Origin: Niebla homalea
Lineage: Eukaryota; Ascomycota; Lecanoromycetes; Lecanorales; Ramalinaceae
Assembly: GCA_019925105.1 (NCBI GenBank)
Contig: JAHGAU010000004.1
Span: 620,001-684,000 of the forward strand
Direction: 5' to 3'
DNA length: 64,000 nt
Shown: piece by piece, positions 38,480 to 50,639 of the stretch
Layout: every line of letters begins with the position of its first letter
Numbering within the stretch: the stretch's first letter is position 1
Notes under the pieces: model-generated
The model's database searches: none
Seen by the model: only the letters and a program-made list of their open reading frames with translations
What the model was told of the DNA's origin: nothing
Made by a program: the position numbers and the translations under genes

Positions 38480-38760
38480 TAATTTTTTATTTTAAAATAT
38501 TATTATATATTCTGGAAAGGGGGAGAGCATAGAAAACATAAAACTTGCAGATAAGTATATAAAGGAATGGAAATATTAAAAGGGCTGTTTAAAAGTGGAA
38601 TCGATTTATATATACTTTAAACGGGAAGAGTATAATAGATTACCATAATAAGCAACCTACACTTTACCAAATTATATAGGGGCTGCGGCCCATCTTCAAT
38701 TGCACTCTATTGCTACTTGCTATTCCATACTTTTGCTCTTTCATCACTTCCTATCTTTTC
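38480..38760. other. Weakly RIP-mutated island
   Basis: About 280 bp with normal CpA/TpG use (for example GGGGCTGCGGCCCATC at ~38,679). Mutation resumes abruptly near 38,765. It resembles the protected outer edge of a transposon, reading right. No domain in the short frame 38,700-38,906. Confidence 0.5.
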
Positions 38761-41100
38761 TTATTCTTATAAACGTAACGTTAAATAATACCGTCCAATA
38801 TATCTTATTAAATAATATATACTTTATAGATTATAAAAGCTTAAAGTTAAATACTTTTAATTTTAAATATAATGTTTTTTATTCGCCTCTTTATTTAGGA
38901 TTTTAAACGTAATTGAATAAACCCCGTTTACCTTTATTATATATGAATAACGGAGAATTACCGTTAACCTATATTATTTAAGTTTTAATTATTTAAACGT
39001 TTTTTTAAATTACTTTTTCGCCGTAACGGACGTTAAATAAAATATTACGTTTCTATTCCTTAATTCAATTACCGTTAACCTTTAATTTATTAATAATTTA
39101 TTATTTAGCTTAAATAATTATATTAATTCTATCAATATATTCTTTATAGTTACGGCCGCCTCCTTTTCGTTCCTAATTTACAGGGTAAGCGTTTTTTCCT
39201 TACTGGATATTATTATTATCCTTTTTTATATCTTTTTCTTTTCGTCTTTTTAATCTTTTTAACCTTTTGTCGTTATTAATTATAGAGCTGTTTTTTTGAG
39301 TTTTTATATTTTATACATTATTTTTTTCCTTATAATACTTAGTCATTCCGTATTACGTTTAATACCGTAAAGATCCTAATAACCGCTGGAATATATATAT
39401 TCTTTTTACCTTTTCTTTTATTTCCTTTTTTTCTTCTTTCTTTTTTCTTTAATCTTTATTATTAACTTTTTAATATATTAATTCACTTTAAGGTAATATT
39501 CTTTTACTTTTTATAATTTTAACTATAAAAGTTATAGTTTTTATTCATTAATCTTTAATTTATCGTTAAGACTCCGTTGATTATTAATGCCGTTTTTACG
39601 TTTATTTCGGCCAATACGGTTTTTACTTATTTTTTTACTTTCTTATTATATGTTTCTTTTACGTTTTTACGTATACTTATAATCTTACTATTTTAAAATT
39701 TATTTTAAAGCGGCTTTTCTTATTGTATTTCTATAATCAATAAGCTCCGTTACGTTGTTTATTATCTTTCTATTAATATCCTTCCGTCAACTTTATTAAC
39801 ACCCTTTAAGAACCTATTCCTCGTCGTATTTCCGTCCTTATATTCGTTTCTTATCTCGTTAAAAGCTATACGCATTTGCTCTATCGCCGTCGTTATCGCT
39901 ATTTCTCTATTTATTATAATAAAACCTAGCTTTCTTTTCTTTTAAATTAAAATTTTTAAGTTATATAAAAAATAAAGTATATTACTAGGAATTATAAACG
40001 TTACTTTTTAAAAAAGGGGTTTACGTTATTATAGGTAACTATATTTTTGTTATTATTATTATTTTATATAAAAAGAGGGATTGAGTTAAAATATAGTCTT
40101 AACGTATTATAAGGATCCTTTCGATCTCTAAAACCTTATTATAAGTATATATAAGTTATATCTTACTATTAATTTTGTTTCCTTTAATTTACTATAAGTC
40201 TTAATATCTATTATTATTATCTTAGTATTATTAATAAAAAGTTCTATGGAAAGACCATTAAATAAGATAGGGTTTTCGCAGGCAACCGTTAAGGGTTATT
40301 ATTAATATTTTTAATATATGTATAAAATAATTATTACCTAAAAATTATATTTATCGTTTTATTTTCGCTTTATCCATTAATTCTTTTAATTGGTTTTATT
40401 ATTTATTTCTTTCCTACTTTAATTTTTTAATTCTTAATTGTTTAATTTATAAATTAAAATAAAGAGCTTATTACGTTTTATTAAGCTATTTATATAATTT
40501 ATGGTTATTTCTTAATTATTTTAAAGACCAATTTAAGTTTTTATAAATAATTTACAATTTAATTATTATCTAAATAACTTTAAGCTCAATAATCCACGCT
40601 TTAATGAAGCGTTTCTTTTCGAGAGGTATATACAATTATTTAAGTTTTAATAAAGAATTTTTTCTACGTTTTTTTTATTATTAAAATATAAAGTTTAATT
40701 CAATCGCTCTGATAATTATCAAGGAGTCTTATATATTCAATTAATATGGATCGTTTACCTAAAATAAGTTTTTGAAACTTACTTTACGTTATTTTAAGGT
40801 ATATATTATACTTGAATAATAATTAAAGAAATCTTATTTATAGTTTTGTTAATCGGTCGCTTATAATAAGATACTAAGATTCATAATTTAATTACTTTAA
40901 ATAAGATATTAAGACTTATATTTTAACCGATTTTAATCGTTTAAAGTTGGGTATCAAAACTTATAATTTAATTACTTAAAATAGGTTATTGAAGTTCGTA
41001 ATTTTTCTATTATAAGTATTAGTTATTAAGTATTAATTTCATGTTATTTAATATATCTGGTCTTTTCCTTTTTTATAATATTTTCTTCCGTTTTAAAGAA
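38761..41100 (-). other. RIP-mutated coding relic, unidentified, plus degenerate ~35-bp repeats
   Basis: Read on the minus strand, ~40,000-39,150 gives a lysine/glutamate-rich, coiled-coil-like sequence through stops, such as the tail of some transposases, but I cannot assign a family. 40,860-41,000 has three to four imperfect units around AAGATATTAAGACTTATAATTT; related words recur at ~43,900-44,060. Confidence 0.35.
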
Positions 41101-41215
41101 ATCACTTATAAATTTATGAACCAGCATATAAGTACTCCAAGTACAAGCGAGTAGGTTAAGCAGGTTAAACTTATGTCCCCCCTTACTTAACCTTTAAGCA
41201 CTCGTGAGTATCCGG
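41100..41215 (+). repeat. Inverted repeat, left arm
   Basis: About 115 bp whose reverse complement matches 46,880-46,990 (shared CTTAAAGGTTAAG, AAGGGGGGA, AACCTACTCGCTT). It could be the terminal inverted repeat of a ~5.9-kb DNA transposon or two inverted copies of a smaller repeat. Confidence 0.6.
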
Positions 41216-41513
41216 TTTATTCCACTTGCTCGTAAGTTTTTTTACTTAACTTTTTTTTAATTAAATTACCCCCTTTAACTACCCCCATTTTAAGGATGAA
41301 TTATTAGCTTTAAGGGTAACTTTTATTTAAATTAACCGAATCCAAAATCTGTTTTTAAAAACGTAGAATGTTACGGCTTATAAGGGGGGTTACGGCTACT
41401 CCTATTATTAAGAATGAAAGCTTAATAGAAAAGTTTATAAAAAATAAAAATTGATAATTTACTGTTTTAAACGTTTTACTTCTAATTTTTTTTACCCACT
41501 CGGGACCGCTGAG

Positions 41514-41518
41514 AGCGC
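41514..41518. repeat. Target-site duplication AGCGC, left
   Basis: Matches 42,936-42,940. Confidence 0.8.
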
Positions 41519-42935
41519 TATTATGTACACTATACGTATGCCAAGACCTTTACCGGCACTAAGGCCCAAATGGGTATAGCGGACGCCCGGTGCTTGGCGC
41601 ATATACTTACATTGCGCACCTTTATAGCTAGGTAAATACTTATTATATATTATATACCCATATTTTACCTCAGTACTTTCAGTACTTAATAAATGGTAGT
41701 AATAGCTTTAATTATTTAAGCCTTTAATACAGATGTTATATAACCTTTAGCACCCTATTATTAGCGGTAACTACGTTATAGCTTATCCACTTAATACCAT
41801 ATTACCGGAGTCTTTTACTAAACATTTTACCATTATGCCCTTACTATCTATATTAACAGCCTTAGCTGGCTCGATTACATTATCCTTATTACTGTTATAC
41901 TTAATTACTCTTAAATCGAATAGATCTACTTTAATACCTTAAACCTTACCTATAAGATCCAGAACTTCATCTACTTTATCTACCTTATTAATAAGCTTAT
42001 TATTAACTAGCTGCTTCGCACCCAAATCCTACCCCACCATCCATAACTTTCATATAAGATTTATACCTCTTAAATCTCATATTAAATTATTACCCTCTTA
42101 AAGTATCATTACCACGGGTCCTTCCCACCATAATACTTAAAGACCTTTGCCGCAAATTTACTTTATTACCCTTATCGTAAAAGCCATCGCATAAAAAAGA
42201 ACTATCAGTTAAATATAAGTAAAAGCCTTTAGTTAAACCACTTATAATTATTATAGATAAGCTTCGAAGCGTTATCGAAGAAAATAGTAAAAAAATCTAT
42301 AAGTTTATAATAAAGATCGAACGAGAGGCTTAAGAGTAAAGAATATAAATAAGTATTCCTTTAAGAGAGGCATATATAAACCAGTTAAATAATAATTAAA
42401 GCCTTATTATACATATAAGGATTATTTACTCCGTACGGCTTAAGGCTAAGTAAGACCCGACTTAATAAAACCACAGATATCACTGTTTTAAGCGGTTCAG
42501 CTTAATTATAACCCTTAAATCTACGACTATATCCCGGGTAGCTTATCATAATTATTCGGCTTATACCTTTTTCGATTTTTTTTAATATATAATTTTAATA
42601 CGGCGTTAATACGTTATTACTACTTATTCTTTTTAATTCTTTAATATACTTAACGCTAAATATATTTATTCCTTAACCCCGGAGCCGCTCTTAGCAATTA
42701 ATAAAAACTTCAATTTTACTATCGTAATAAGGGCGTTACGGTCTTTCTTTTTATAGTATATTTATTATATATACTATACGTATACCAAGACCTTTATCGG
42801 TATTAAGGCTTAAATAGGTATAGCGGACGCCCGGTGCTTGGCGTATATACTTATATTACGCACCTTCATAGCTAGGTAGACACTTATTATACATATTACA
42901 CCCACATTTTACCTCAGTACTTTCAGTACCTAACA
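41519..42935 (+). mobile_element. Small non-autonomous LTR element (TRIM-like)
   Basis: 1,417 bp with two 173-bp LTRs (41,519-41,691; 42,763-42,935). The ends are TGTTA...TAACA, intact TAACA in the right LTR and RIP-altered TATTA in both starts. The target duplication is AGCGC. Two bases after the left LTR comes a primer-site-like TGGTAGTAATAGC (41,694-41,706), the same word as in element Z (TGGTAGCAATAGC). The 1.07-kb interior shows no gag, protease or RT relic and no long frame. The left LTR keeps its first ~100 bp and the right LTR its last ~100 bp better than their inner parts. Confidence 0.85.
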
Positions 42936-42940
42936 AGCGC
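42936..42940. repeat. Target-site duplication AGCGC, right
   Basis: Partner of 41,514-41,518. Confidence 0.8.
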
Positions 42941-42958
42941 TCGTGAGTTTCCCGGGAT

Positions 42959-42979
42959 GCTCGTAAGTCACTTACGAGC
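42959..42979. repeat. 21-bp perfect palindrome
   Basis: GCTCGTAAGT, C, ACTTACGAGC: two 10-bp arms around one base. The word recurs near the inner sides of the inverted repeats at ~41,228 and ~46,880. Confidence 0.75.
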
Positions 42980-42999
42980 GGTCTGAGTAAATAAATTCC

Positions 43000-45620
43000 T
43001 TTTTTAAGCTACTCGATCTGAGCAGGTCGCAGATTTGCTGATAACTGCTTATATTAATATATAATCTATATTCTTTTTAACGATAATTGAAAACTTGTAT
43101 TAATATATATAATCATTTTTTATTCAAAAGTATTGCTATTACTAATTTACAGGTATTACTACGGTTTTATAAATAAACCGTTTTAAAGCGTTATTATCTC
43201 GTTTTACTTCTAGGGTTTTCATGGTCACTATTAATCAGTAAATATTAATAGCGTTTTTTTAATACGTATAGATAGAGTCCGCGTATTAATTAAATACAAT
43301 AATAACAATATCTAAATACGGCTACTTAAAGGGGGTTCACTTAATACATCTATTATTTTCGGTTAAACTTATTACCGGTAAATATGTAATAATTGAGATT
43401 ACTATATAAATGTATTTAAATTGTTAATTTAATATACTTAATATATACATATTATATGATTAATAAAAGAGGTTAATTCTATAAGGTGTTTTTATAGTTT
43501 TTTATTATTATTGACTAAGCAAAAGGCATAATAAATTATCTATATTTAAATTGTATAATTAAATAGAGTTCCTTAATATATATGAATAAATAAAAGCCTT
43601 CTTTAGACCGCCAGAAAATATACTAAGCTAAAAATAATATAAAAAGGGATAAAATAATTATATATAGTAAAGTATAATTAAAGATAAACCGAAGCTTTTA
43701 TATAAGTAAGTAGAGTATGAGTTGCTTATTAATTTACTTAGTCTTCCCCTTCCTTTTTAAAGTATATATGACTCCATTCTACCCTTAGTTAGCCCTTTAT
43801 GGTATACATATAACCTGATCCACCCAATCGTATGTTTAATGCCTTCAGTGCTCTCCACCTTTCCAGATGTTTTATTTATTTTTATATTAATTAATTTTTT
43901 AAAATAGATTATTAAAACTTTCAATTTATTGGCTTAAATAAGGTTATTTAAATTAAGAATTTTAATTATTTAAAATTTAATATTAAAACGTATAGTTTAG
44001 TTAAGTTTAATTATTCGGAATAAGTTATTAAAACTTATACTTTAATTAATCTAAGATGAATCCTATTAATAACTTATGCCTTTTAATAATATACTAGATT
44101 CTGGGCTTTTCGCCGTAGCGAAAAATGTTCTTTATAACGTAAACCTTACTATAATCTCCAATAAACAGCCGGGTCATATACTTTTTAACCGAAAAAGGGC
44201 TTAATATAGGGCAAGTGGCTATTACCGTTATTGCTATAGTTTTTTATTAAAGAATTAAATGCTATTAAAGCAGGCTTATTTACGTGCTTTAATTGTACAA
44301 CTTACTAACGGGCTCTCGTAAAGTATTATAATTAAAGCTTTAATATTAAGCATCCAAGATCTTTCTGGCTTTATTAAATAAAATTTAAGCAGAACCCTTA
44401 TAGGGCGCGTCTTCGTAAGTAAGTAAATATCCGGATTTAAAATACTTAAGGTATAGCTTACGACGGATAACTTTATTCTTAAAGTAATCCGGGAATAAGG
44501 TTTTAAATTTATCTTTAACAATCTCCTTAAGATTGTCGTTTAGTAATATTTAAGTTTATTAAGGTAATTAAGACCGGCTTTAAGAGTTTATACTTTTAGC
44601 TTAATAAAAGTTAAGACCGTAGTAACGCAGACGATTAATAAATTAACGATATAATATAGAAGTAAAACCGTCTATAATTTACTAGCGGAGCTTTAAAGTA
44701 AAGAGTTTACGTAAGGCCGAGATCTTATATAATTCTAAGTAACGTAAGGGTATAATTGTAATAAAGAATCAAGTATGAAACTTATTAAACGTCTCTTTTT
44801 TACCTATGTTGAAGTCCGGTAAATATAGCTAAGTATTATATATAAAAATTTTATTATATATATTAAATATGCTATCTAAATCTTCAATTATTTAAGCCGG
44901 TAAAGTATATAAATTATTTAAGAGTAAAACGGCTTAAGCTTTAAGTAGATTAAATATATTATCTTTATAATAATCGCGGATATAGTTTATTTCATCGGAC
45001 TTATAAGTAAAGAGTATAGTATTTTAACGGAATTTTAAGTTAAAGTATAATCTCCAACTATCTTATTACTCCTTTTAACCGCGGAATAATAATACGTTTA
45101 AGTATTTCTTATTTATTCCTTATATGGGTACTTAAGCTCCTTATAAAGGGGCAAATTAAAAAATACGGGAAATAAATAAAATAAACAATTTTTTAATCTT
45201 TAAGATTAAGGTTTTAATATCTTTAATAATATATTCATCGTTTTCTAAGTTATAAATATCGTTTTTATATATCTTTTCTTCTTTAATAATATTATTAAGT
45301 TATTCTTATAACTTAGCAATTTAAGTAATAAATTTTATATTTTAACTAATAAGCTCTTTATTTTAAGCCGTAAGCTCTTTACTATTATTTCAGTGGATAT
45401 TTCGAGATTTATGAAGACGAATAAATATAATATTAAATTATTAATTTATTAAATTTAATTAAGATTATATATCCGTATTCGCAATAGTAAGGTTCTGGAT
45501 TTATTAACGTAAATTTCTTAATAATAAAGATAAAGCTATTTTAACGTCCCCTTCCAGGTCTAAGTTATAGTTTAAGTTACTTATAGTATAAAGTTAAGTA
45601 TTAAAAGTAAAGTATTAAGA
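43000..45620 (-). other. Moderately RIP-mutated transposon interior, unidentified
   Basis: CpA and TpG are depleted but less extremely than elsewhere; 43,600-43,870 is almost unmutated. On the minus strand ~44,540-44,150 reads protein-like segments through few stops (open 44,521-44,276, including LLKFYLIKPERSWMLN). It lies between the inverted repeats at 41,100 and 46,880 and may be their transposase, but no catalytic motif was recognised. Confidence 0.4.
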
Positions 45621-45635
45621 TATAAGATAGTAATA

Positions 45636-45955
45636 ATATAGGTAATATAGGTAATATAGGTAATATAAGTAATATAGGTAATATAGGTAATATAGGTAAT
45701 ATAGGTAATATAGGTAATATAGGTAATATAGGTAATATAGGTAATATAGGTAATATAGGTAATATAGGTAATATAGGTAATATAGGTAATATAGGTAATA
45801 TAGGTAATATAGGTAATATAGGTAATATAGGTAATATAGGTAATATAGGTAATATAGGTAATATAGGTAATATAGGTAATATAGGTAATATAGGTAATAT
45901 AGGTAATATAGGTAATATAGGTAATATAGGTAATATAGGTAATATAGGTAATATA
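45636..45955. repeat. 9-bp minisatellite (GGTAATATA), about 35 copies
   Basis: Nearly perfect tandem GGTAATATA; one early unit has AGTAATATA. The unit contains neither CA nor TG. Being a multiple of three, it creates an artificial open minus-strand frame of repeated Ile-Thr-Tyr, which should not be annotated as a gene. Confidence 0.95.
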
Positions 45956-45960
45956 AAAGG

Positions 45961-46130
45961 CTCTATAGTCTTTTATTAAGCGGTTTAAACTTAATAATAA
46001 CTTAATAACGTCGAGACGTTTAGCTAAAGGGACGAGTAATATGGTTCTTATTAAGGTAATATAATATAAGTAATATAGTAAGACTCTATAGTCTTTTATT
46101 AAGCGGCTTAATCTTAATAATAGCCCGGAC
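45961..46130. repeat. Short direct duplication beside the minisatellite
   Basis: CTCTATAGTCTTTTATTAAG plus ~20 further bases occurs at ~45,961 and again at ~46,084, with the second copy slightly less RIP-altered. Confidence 0.7.
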
Positions 46131-46139
46131 GGTCCACGC

Positions 46140-46880
46140 AACGGGGTTCCCGGGTGTTTTTCAGTTATTTAATTATTATAACGTCGTAGTATAAGTACGG
46201 ATAGCTATTATTATATCAGGGTACTAAAGTAAATAGGTCCTAATAATAAATAAATAATAACTATAAAGGTAGCTATAATATAGGTGGTATATATAAGTAA
46301 GGTATATACGCCAAGACCCCCCGGGAGCTAGTCCTCATGGGGCAAGTAGGCCGAGCATGGGAGCAAGGCTACTTGGAACCATAACACTTTTTCCGAAGTT
46401 AAATATAAAATCGTCGTAGTTATTAAGTTACCGGATTTTAATAAAGCGTTTAATTAATATACTAAAAAAATAATATTAAAATCCGGTAATACTTAAGAGG
46501 TTTATAATACATATATTTTCTTTATACTGTAATTTTCAATTTTTCTTTAAAGGTATTTAAAAGTAAATTAAAAACGATATTTTAAAGGATATAAACTTAA
46601 TACCTTTAATACTATTATAAAAGAAGTATCCGTTACGGTTAATAAATTAATATTTTAATTCGTATTAACGGATCGTATAGTATACGTTAATATAGTATTA
46701 ATATAAGTGGTTATTGCTATTATTTATTAGTATATAAATTAAAAAAGTATAATAATATATAAATAATAATTCTACCTCAATATAGATAGGATCCTAAGGA
46801 TCATCTGTCCTCTACGTATAAGGAGTATCCTATACCTATGAATGCTCCCGCGTATCCCCTATGCTATATATAGACATAAC
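46140..46880. other. RIP-mutated spacer with a GC-normal island
   Basis: 46,290-46,390 keeps normal composition (CCCCCCGGGAGCTAGTCC; GGGCAAGTAGGCCGAGC) and ends CATAACA; 46,780-46,877 also ends CATAACA. Read in reverse both start TGTTATG, like the TRIM-like LTRs, so they may be LTR relics. Not proven. Confidence 0.4.
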
Positions 46881-46990
46881 ACTTACGAGCGCTTAAAGGT
46901 TAAGCAAGGGGGGATATACTTATTCTCAACCTACTTAACCTACTCGCTTATACTCAGAGTGCTAATATACTGGTTTATAAATTTACAGAT
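46880..46990 (-). repeat. Inverted repeat, right arm
   Basis: Reverse-complement partner of 41,100-41,215. Confidence 0.6.
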
Positions 46991-47600
46991 ACAATTAAAA
47001 TTTATATAGATTGAATATTAGGTTCAATACTTAGGGTTAATATTTATCCCTTATAAAATTATTAACAAAGTGAATAATTTTATTAAACTTTCTAGATAAT
47101 TTACTTACTTATTATAAATTTAAAAAACAGTTGATTCTTAAGTACTTTTTAATAATCAATAGTCCGGCGTAATATTCTATGTTTTTAAACCCTATTTAGA
47201 GTATCTTAAAATAACGGCTTTAAGATGCTTAAAATTCAATAATACTATTTTTTACGTATACCCACTTTATTAGTTATTTTTAACTTTATAAATAACGTAT
47301 TAAACTTAAATCTATTAGTTAATATCATATATATATATATTAAGGAATCGATTTATATAAGTTTTTATGTTTAAAGTCAATGAATATTAAGTAGAAAAAC
47401 TAGATCAAATTTATGAATAAATTGCTTCCGTTTTCAATTTTTAAGCTTAAAATAAACTTCTTTAAATGCCTTCTCTTATTACGTTAAAATTAAAGATATA
47501 AATAAAACTTAATAGAATATATATTATAACCTTAAGGAATTATTTATAATTAATATCTTAAATATTAGAAGGGTTTATTGTATATCGGTTTAAATTACCA
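46991..47600. other. RIP-mutated sequence up to the block edge
   Basis: No feature recognised. Normal composition resumes at about 47,595, just before a ten-base G run near 47,666. Confidence 0.5.
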
Positions 47601-47742
47601 GAGTGGGTCTACGCAAAACTACTACCAAGGAATCTCAAGCATGTTGAAACCGCTAAAAGTATAGGGGGGGGGGAGTATTAATCTTTAATCTCGCTCTTAA
47701 CGTTCAAATGCTTCTTTATGTTTCCGCATCCCGCCTTCCTCG

Positions 47743-50187
47743 TCAGGGCCGCTGTAATTCCTTCTCCGCCGCTACGACGGCTTTGTCCGCGATGTCCAGA
47801 GCCATTTTATAGGTTTGCTTGCCCACTTTGAATGCCTTTTTATGCCTCTCCTGGAATTGTAGCTTCCTGCCAATCTCCCGAGAATCTGTCTCCGTCTTCA
47901 CCAATAATTTCTTCAGGAACTCGCCTATAGCTTCGCCGCGGAACCGATCAATAGCATTGAAGTCATCGGTGATGTTTTGTAAGCGATTAAGGTCCTTGAT
48001 GGTGGCTTCGCGTTCAAGGAGAGATTGTCGCATCGCCAGGCCAATCTTCTTATGACATTGCGAAACAGTTCTAAGGCCGTTCTACGCTCACTGGCCTGTG
48101 TTCCGGCCTCCCTTTACTGTTGCCGCTCTTTTGCAAGGCGATTTAAAGCAAGCCGGACGCTATGGCCATTGTCCTATCTGCTCTGGCTGTAATGATCGTC
48201 GATGTCCTCTGTTGGCTCGGGAGTCTTTCTCCCACCCGCCTCATCCTGCCTGTGAGTAATTCGCTGGTCACTTATTCATGCGAGACTAGGTATAGACTTC
48301 CCGTAACGCATATGGCGGAAGATCTCTCTCCACAGGTTGGAGTCAATACTGCTGGGCAGACACAGCGCTACGTCGATCGTACGCCTGAAGACAACGAATA
48401 AAACCTAGATACCACAGTCCTATGGGCTGGGCTGTCGGACCGGACTGTTCTTCAAATGTCCATGGCTGATCTTGATCCGTACGGTCGACCCAGACGGAAT
48501 CGAGCAAGGAAGAGCTGATGAACGGAATGGCATCATCCGGAGGCAAGAGATCATAGTACTCGATGCACCATCTGTCTCTGTGAAGAATGGCCAGAGTCCA
48601 ATGCGCTCTAGTCTTGAGATGTATAGGCAGGTACAGGTTGCGTATCTGAGAGGAGCCTCTTGGAAGCTCAACGCGACGTGGGCAATCCGGACTGAAATAT
48701 GACGGGTCGAAGATGAAGCTTTCTTCCCTTGGAAGGAAGTTCAGGATTAAGTCCAAAGCCGTCGAGCTGAGTCGCCCTTGCGGCTCTAGAGAGCTCAAGG
48801 CTCCCTGCAGGTCTGCAGTTGGATAAGCAGACGCGACGCTCTCGTGCTGTTGTAAGGGGGAGACACAAGACTGCAGAGCCGTGGAGCCGGGTTGAATTTG
48901 GGGCTTCAAAGAACCTTGGACCTCCCTCGTGTCCACAAGCGGAGCATCAGATGCAACTTTCTCCTCCGGCATAGGGGAAATAGAGGGCGATGGGGCGGCA
49001 TTAGGACTTGCGCATCCTCCATCAAGCTGTATCTAAGCTAGGCCCGCTCTGCTTCGAGGGGGGTGATGGGGCGGCGGATCCATTTGCGAAGTGATGCTGA
49101 CGACGAAATGGCTATGATCTGGTCTTGAATGGCGGTGTCTCTTGGCTTACTTCGCGAGGCGATCTGACTTGTTGAGTTGGTGATCTGACAAATGGTGGCG
49201 TAGGCGTCATGGCTGTGGGCGACGAGTGTGATACTATGGCCGGCGCACAACGCCCGACCTCTATGCCTCCATCCTGTACAATCAGCATTGTCATGAGATC
49301 AGGATTGGTGTTTCTGCCTGGGACTCACCGTGTCGTCCATCTCATCATCCACTGGCTCGTCTTCCCGGTTTGAGCTCTCATGATCACTTCCACTAGGATG
49401 ATGATGGTCCTGCAATGGTGTGCGCTTGAGCTTTCTTGGAGCTTGCCGTGATCTTTGGTTCCACTTGCGTTTCTTGGCTCCGCTGAGCACTCTATTGATG
49501 TCGGCTAGCGTGAGTCTTTTGCCCAAGGGCACACCTGCTCCTGCTTTAAGGGTACGCCCCCGATTTGAATCCTCGTCTTTAGCGCGGGCCTCGATCCGGT
49601 CAAGCAAGCGTGCTTTCGCTTCCGAAAGATCAACAGCATCGCTGAGACTTGCAAGTGATTGCAGCATCCCATTAGACAGGGTTTTCTTGGAGTAAAGCCC
49701 TGCATCGAGGACTCGATCAGGTGCCACATGCCAATTTCGCGTCATCTTGGACGTACAACGTCCTTTCCTTTTCAAGGTCTCCCGCGAGATGAGAGAGCAT
49801 CGTTCCAACTTGCCCTTCCCTACCTCCGTGTGTAGGCTCTCTTTCCAATGCAGAACCTGCAGCGATGCGGCTCGGGTTTGCGCCCCAAGCTCCACAACAT
49901 GCGACCAGATCCAATCAACATCATGCGACAACTGTTCCGCACTCGCATCAATGGTCTCAATTCGGTCGATGATTGCGCGGCGAGCAAGTGCCAGCGTTTG
50001 TTCTAAGCATGCTGAAGATCGGATTTCTGCCAAGTCAGTCTGAGTGCTGAGCCGGATGAAGCCTTCCGTGTCGAGTCGGAAGCTCATGGCTATCGCGTCC
50101 CAGGCCAGGCCGATTGTACGCGATTGCCCCCTTGTGAGCGTTGCGCCAGATTGCTGCATCCTGTAGGAGGTTGTTGAGTCGTGCCAT
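47743..50187 (-). pseudogene. Ulp1-like (C48) protease-domain gene, decayed
   Basis: Exon 1 starts at 50,187 (MARLNNLLQDAAIW) and runs to 49,329; intron 1 is 49,274-49,328 (GTGAGT...TACAG, 55 bp); intron 2 is probably 49,027-49,150 (GTAAGC...ATACAG), which removes two stops in phase. Exon 3 carries a Ulp1-type protease: YLPIHLKTRAHWTLAIL with the catalytic His, then EYYDLLPPDD with the Asp. The segment with the catalytic Cys (DCGI-stop-VLFVVF) is in another frame from ~48,440 and has two TAG codons. A helical C-terminal piece (48,033-47,743) follows. In exon 1 the frame slips at a C5/G5 run (50,127-50,131). Ulp1 enzymes cleave SUMO-like modifiers; related domains are common in fungal transposon-associated genes. 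This copy cannot make an intact enzyme. Confidence 0.7.
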
Positions 50188-50488
50188 GATGAAGAGGCGC
50201 GAATAATGGTATGGAGGATGGGAAGGCCCAAAAATGCATGGAAGGAGGAACGGGGCTGCCAAGACTTGCAGATGGGGACACGAAGAAAAGCAAACTACTC
50301 AATGCACGTTGTTGCTTGGTGGTAGGATGGATGATGCATGAAGAATCTGGAGATCTACCTATGGGGGACAGGGGCCAAGACACTAGCAAATACAGCAAAG
50401 TCCCCCAAAAGCAGTTCACTCACGATGTGGTTACCCATTAGTCCTAGGAGACCCTGAACCCTCGCTGACATGCTACAGCCGAGACCCC

Positions 50489-50639
50489 AGCTATCTGCAT
50501 GAAATACCCAGGTAGTCTAAGATGTACGGCCAGGTGATGTAATCTACACGTGTTATGAGAGTGTCTTGGCACCGCTCGCATGGCGGCTCAGTGACACTCC
50601 ATGCAACACACCACCACTATGCCTGCACCCAGGCTGACA
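50489..50639 (-). repeat. Dispersed repeat W, copy 2
   Basis: Reverse complement starts TGTCAGCCTGGGTGCAGG and runs through GTTGCATGGAGTGTCACTGAG to a GGGTATTTCATGCAGATAGC end, matching 9,123-9,269. Not RIP-mutated. Confidence 0.75.

Larger units (their letters stand above)
9250..47600. other. AT-rich block of RIP-mutated transposons
   Basis: Over 38 kb CpA and TpG are almost absent while TpA dominates and CpG persists; many 60-base lines have no CA or TG at all. Recognisable retrotransposon proteins survive only as stop-riddled frames. Small islands of normal composition mark element ends, arrays or late insertions. There are no host genes; the few open frames are chance or satellite products. 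Sub-features are listed separately. Confidence 0.9.

Noticed and set aside
45636..45955. CRISPR-like array
   Set aside because: Simple 9-bp tandem repeat without spacers, in a eukaryotic context.
45581..46141. 186-codon open frame on the minus strand
   Set aside because: Most of it is Ile-Thr-Tyr repeats from the 9-bp minisatellite; it is open only because the unit length is a multiple of three and lacks stops.
9250..47600. AT block as a centromere
   Set aside because: Extreme AT content would fit, but transposon RIP explains it fully and sequence alone cannot show a centromere. CENP-A ChIP or Hi-C would decide.
47656..47676. Ten-base G run as a regulatory or structural element
   Set aside because: A single homopolymer at the edge of the RIP block with nothing else attached; could equally be a sequencing problem.
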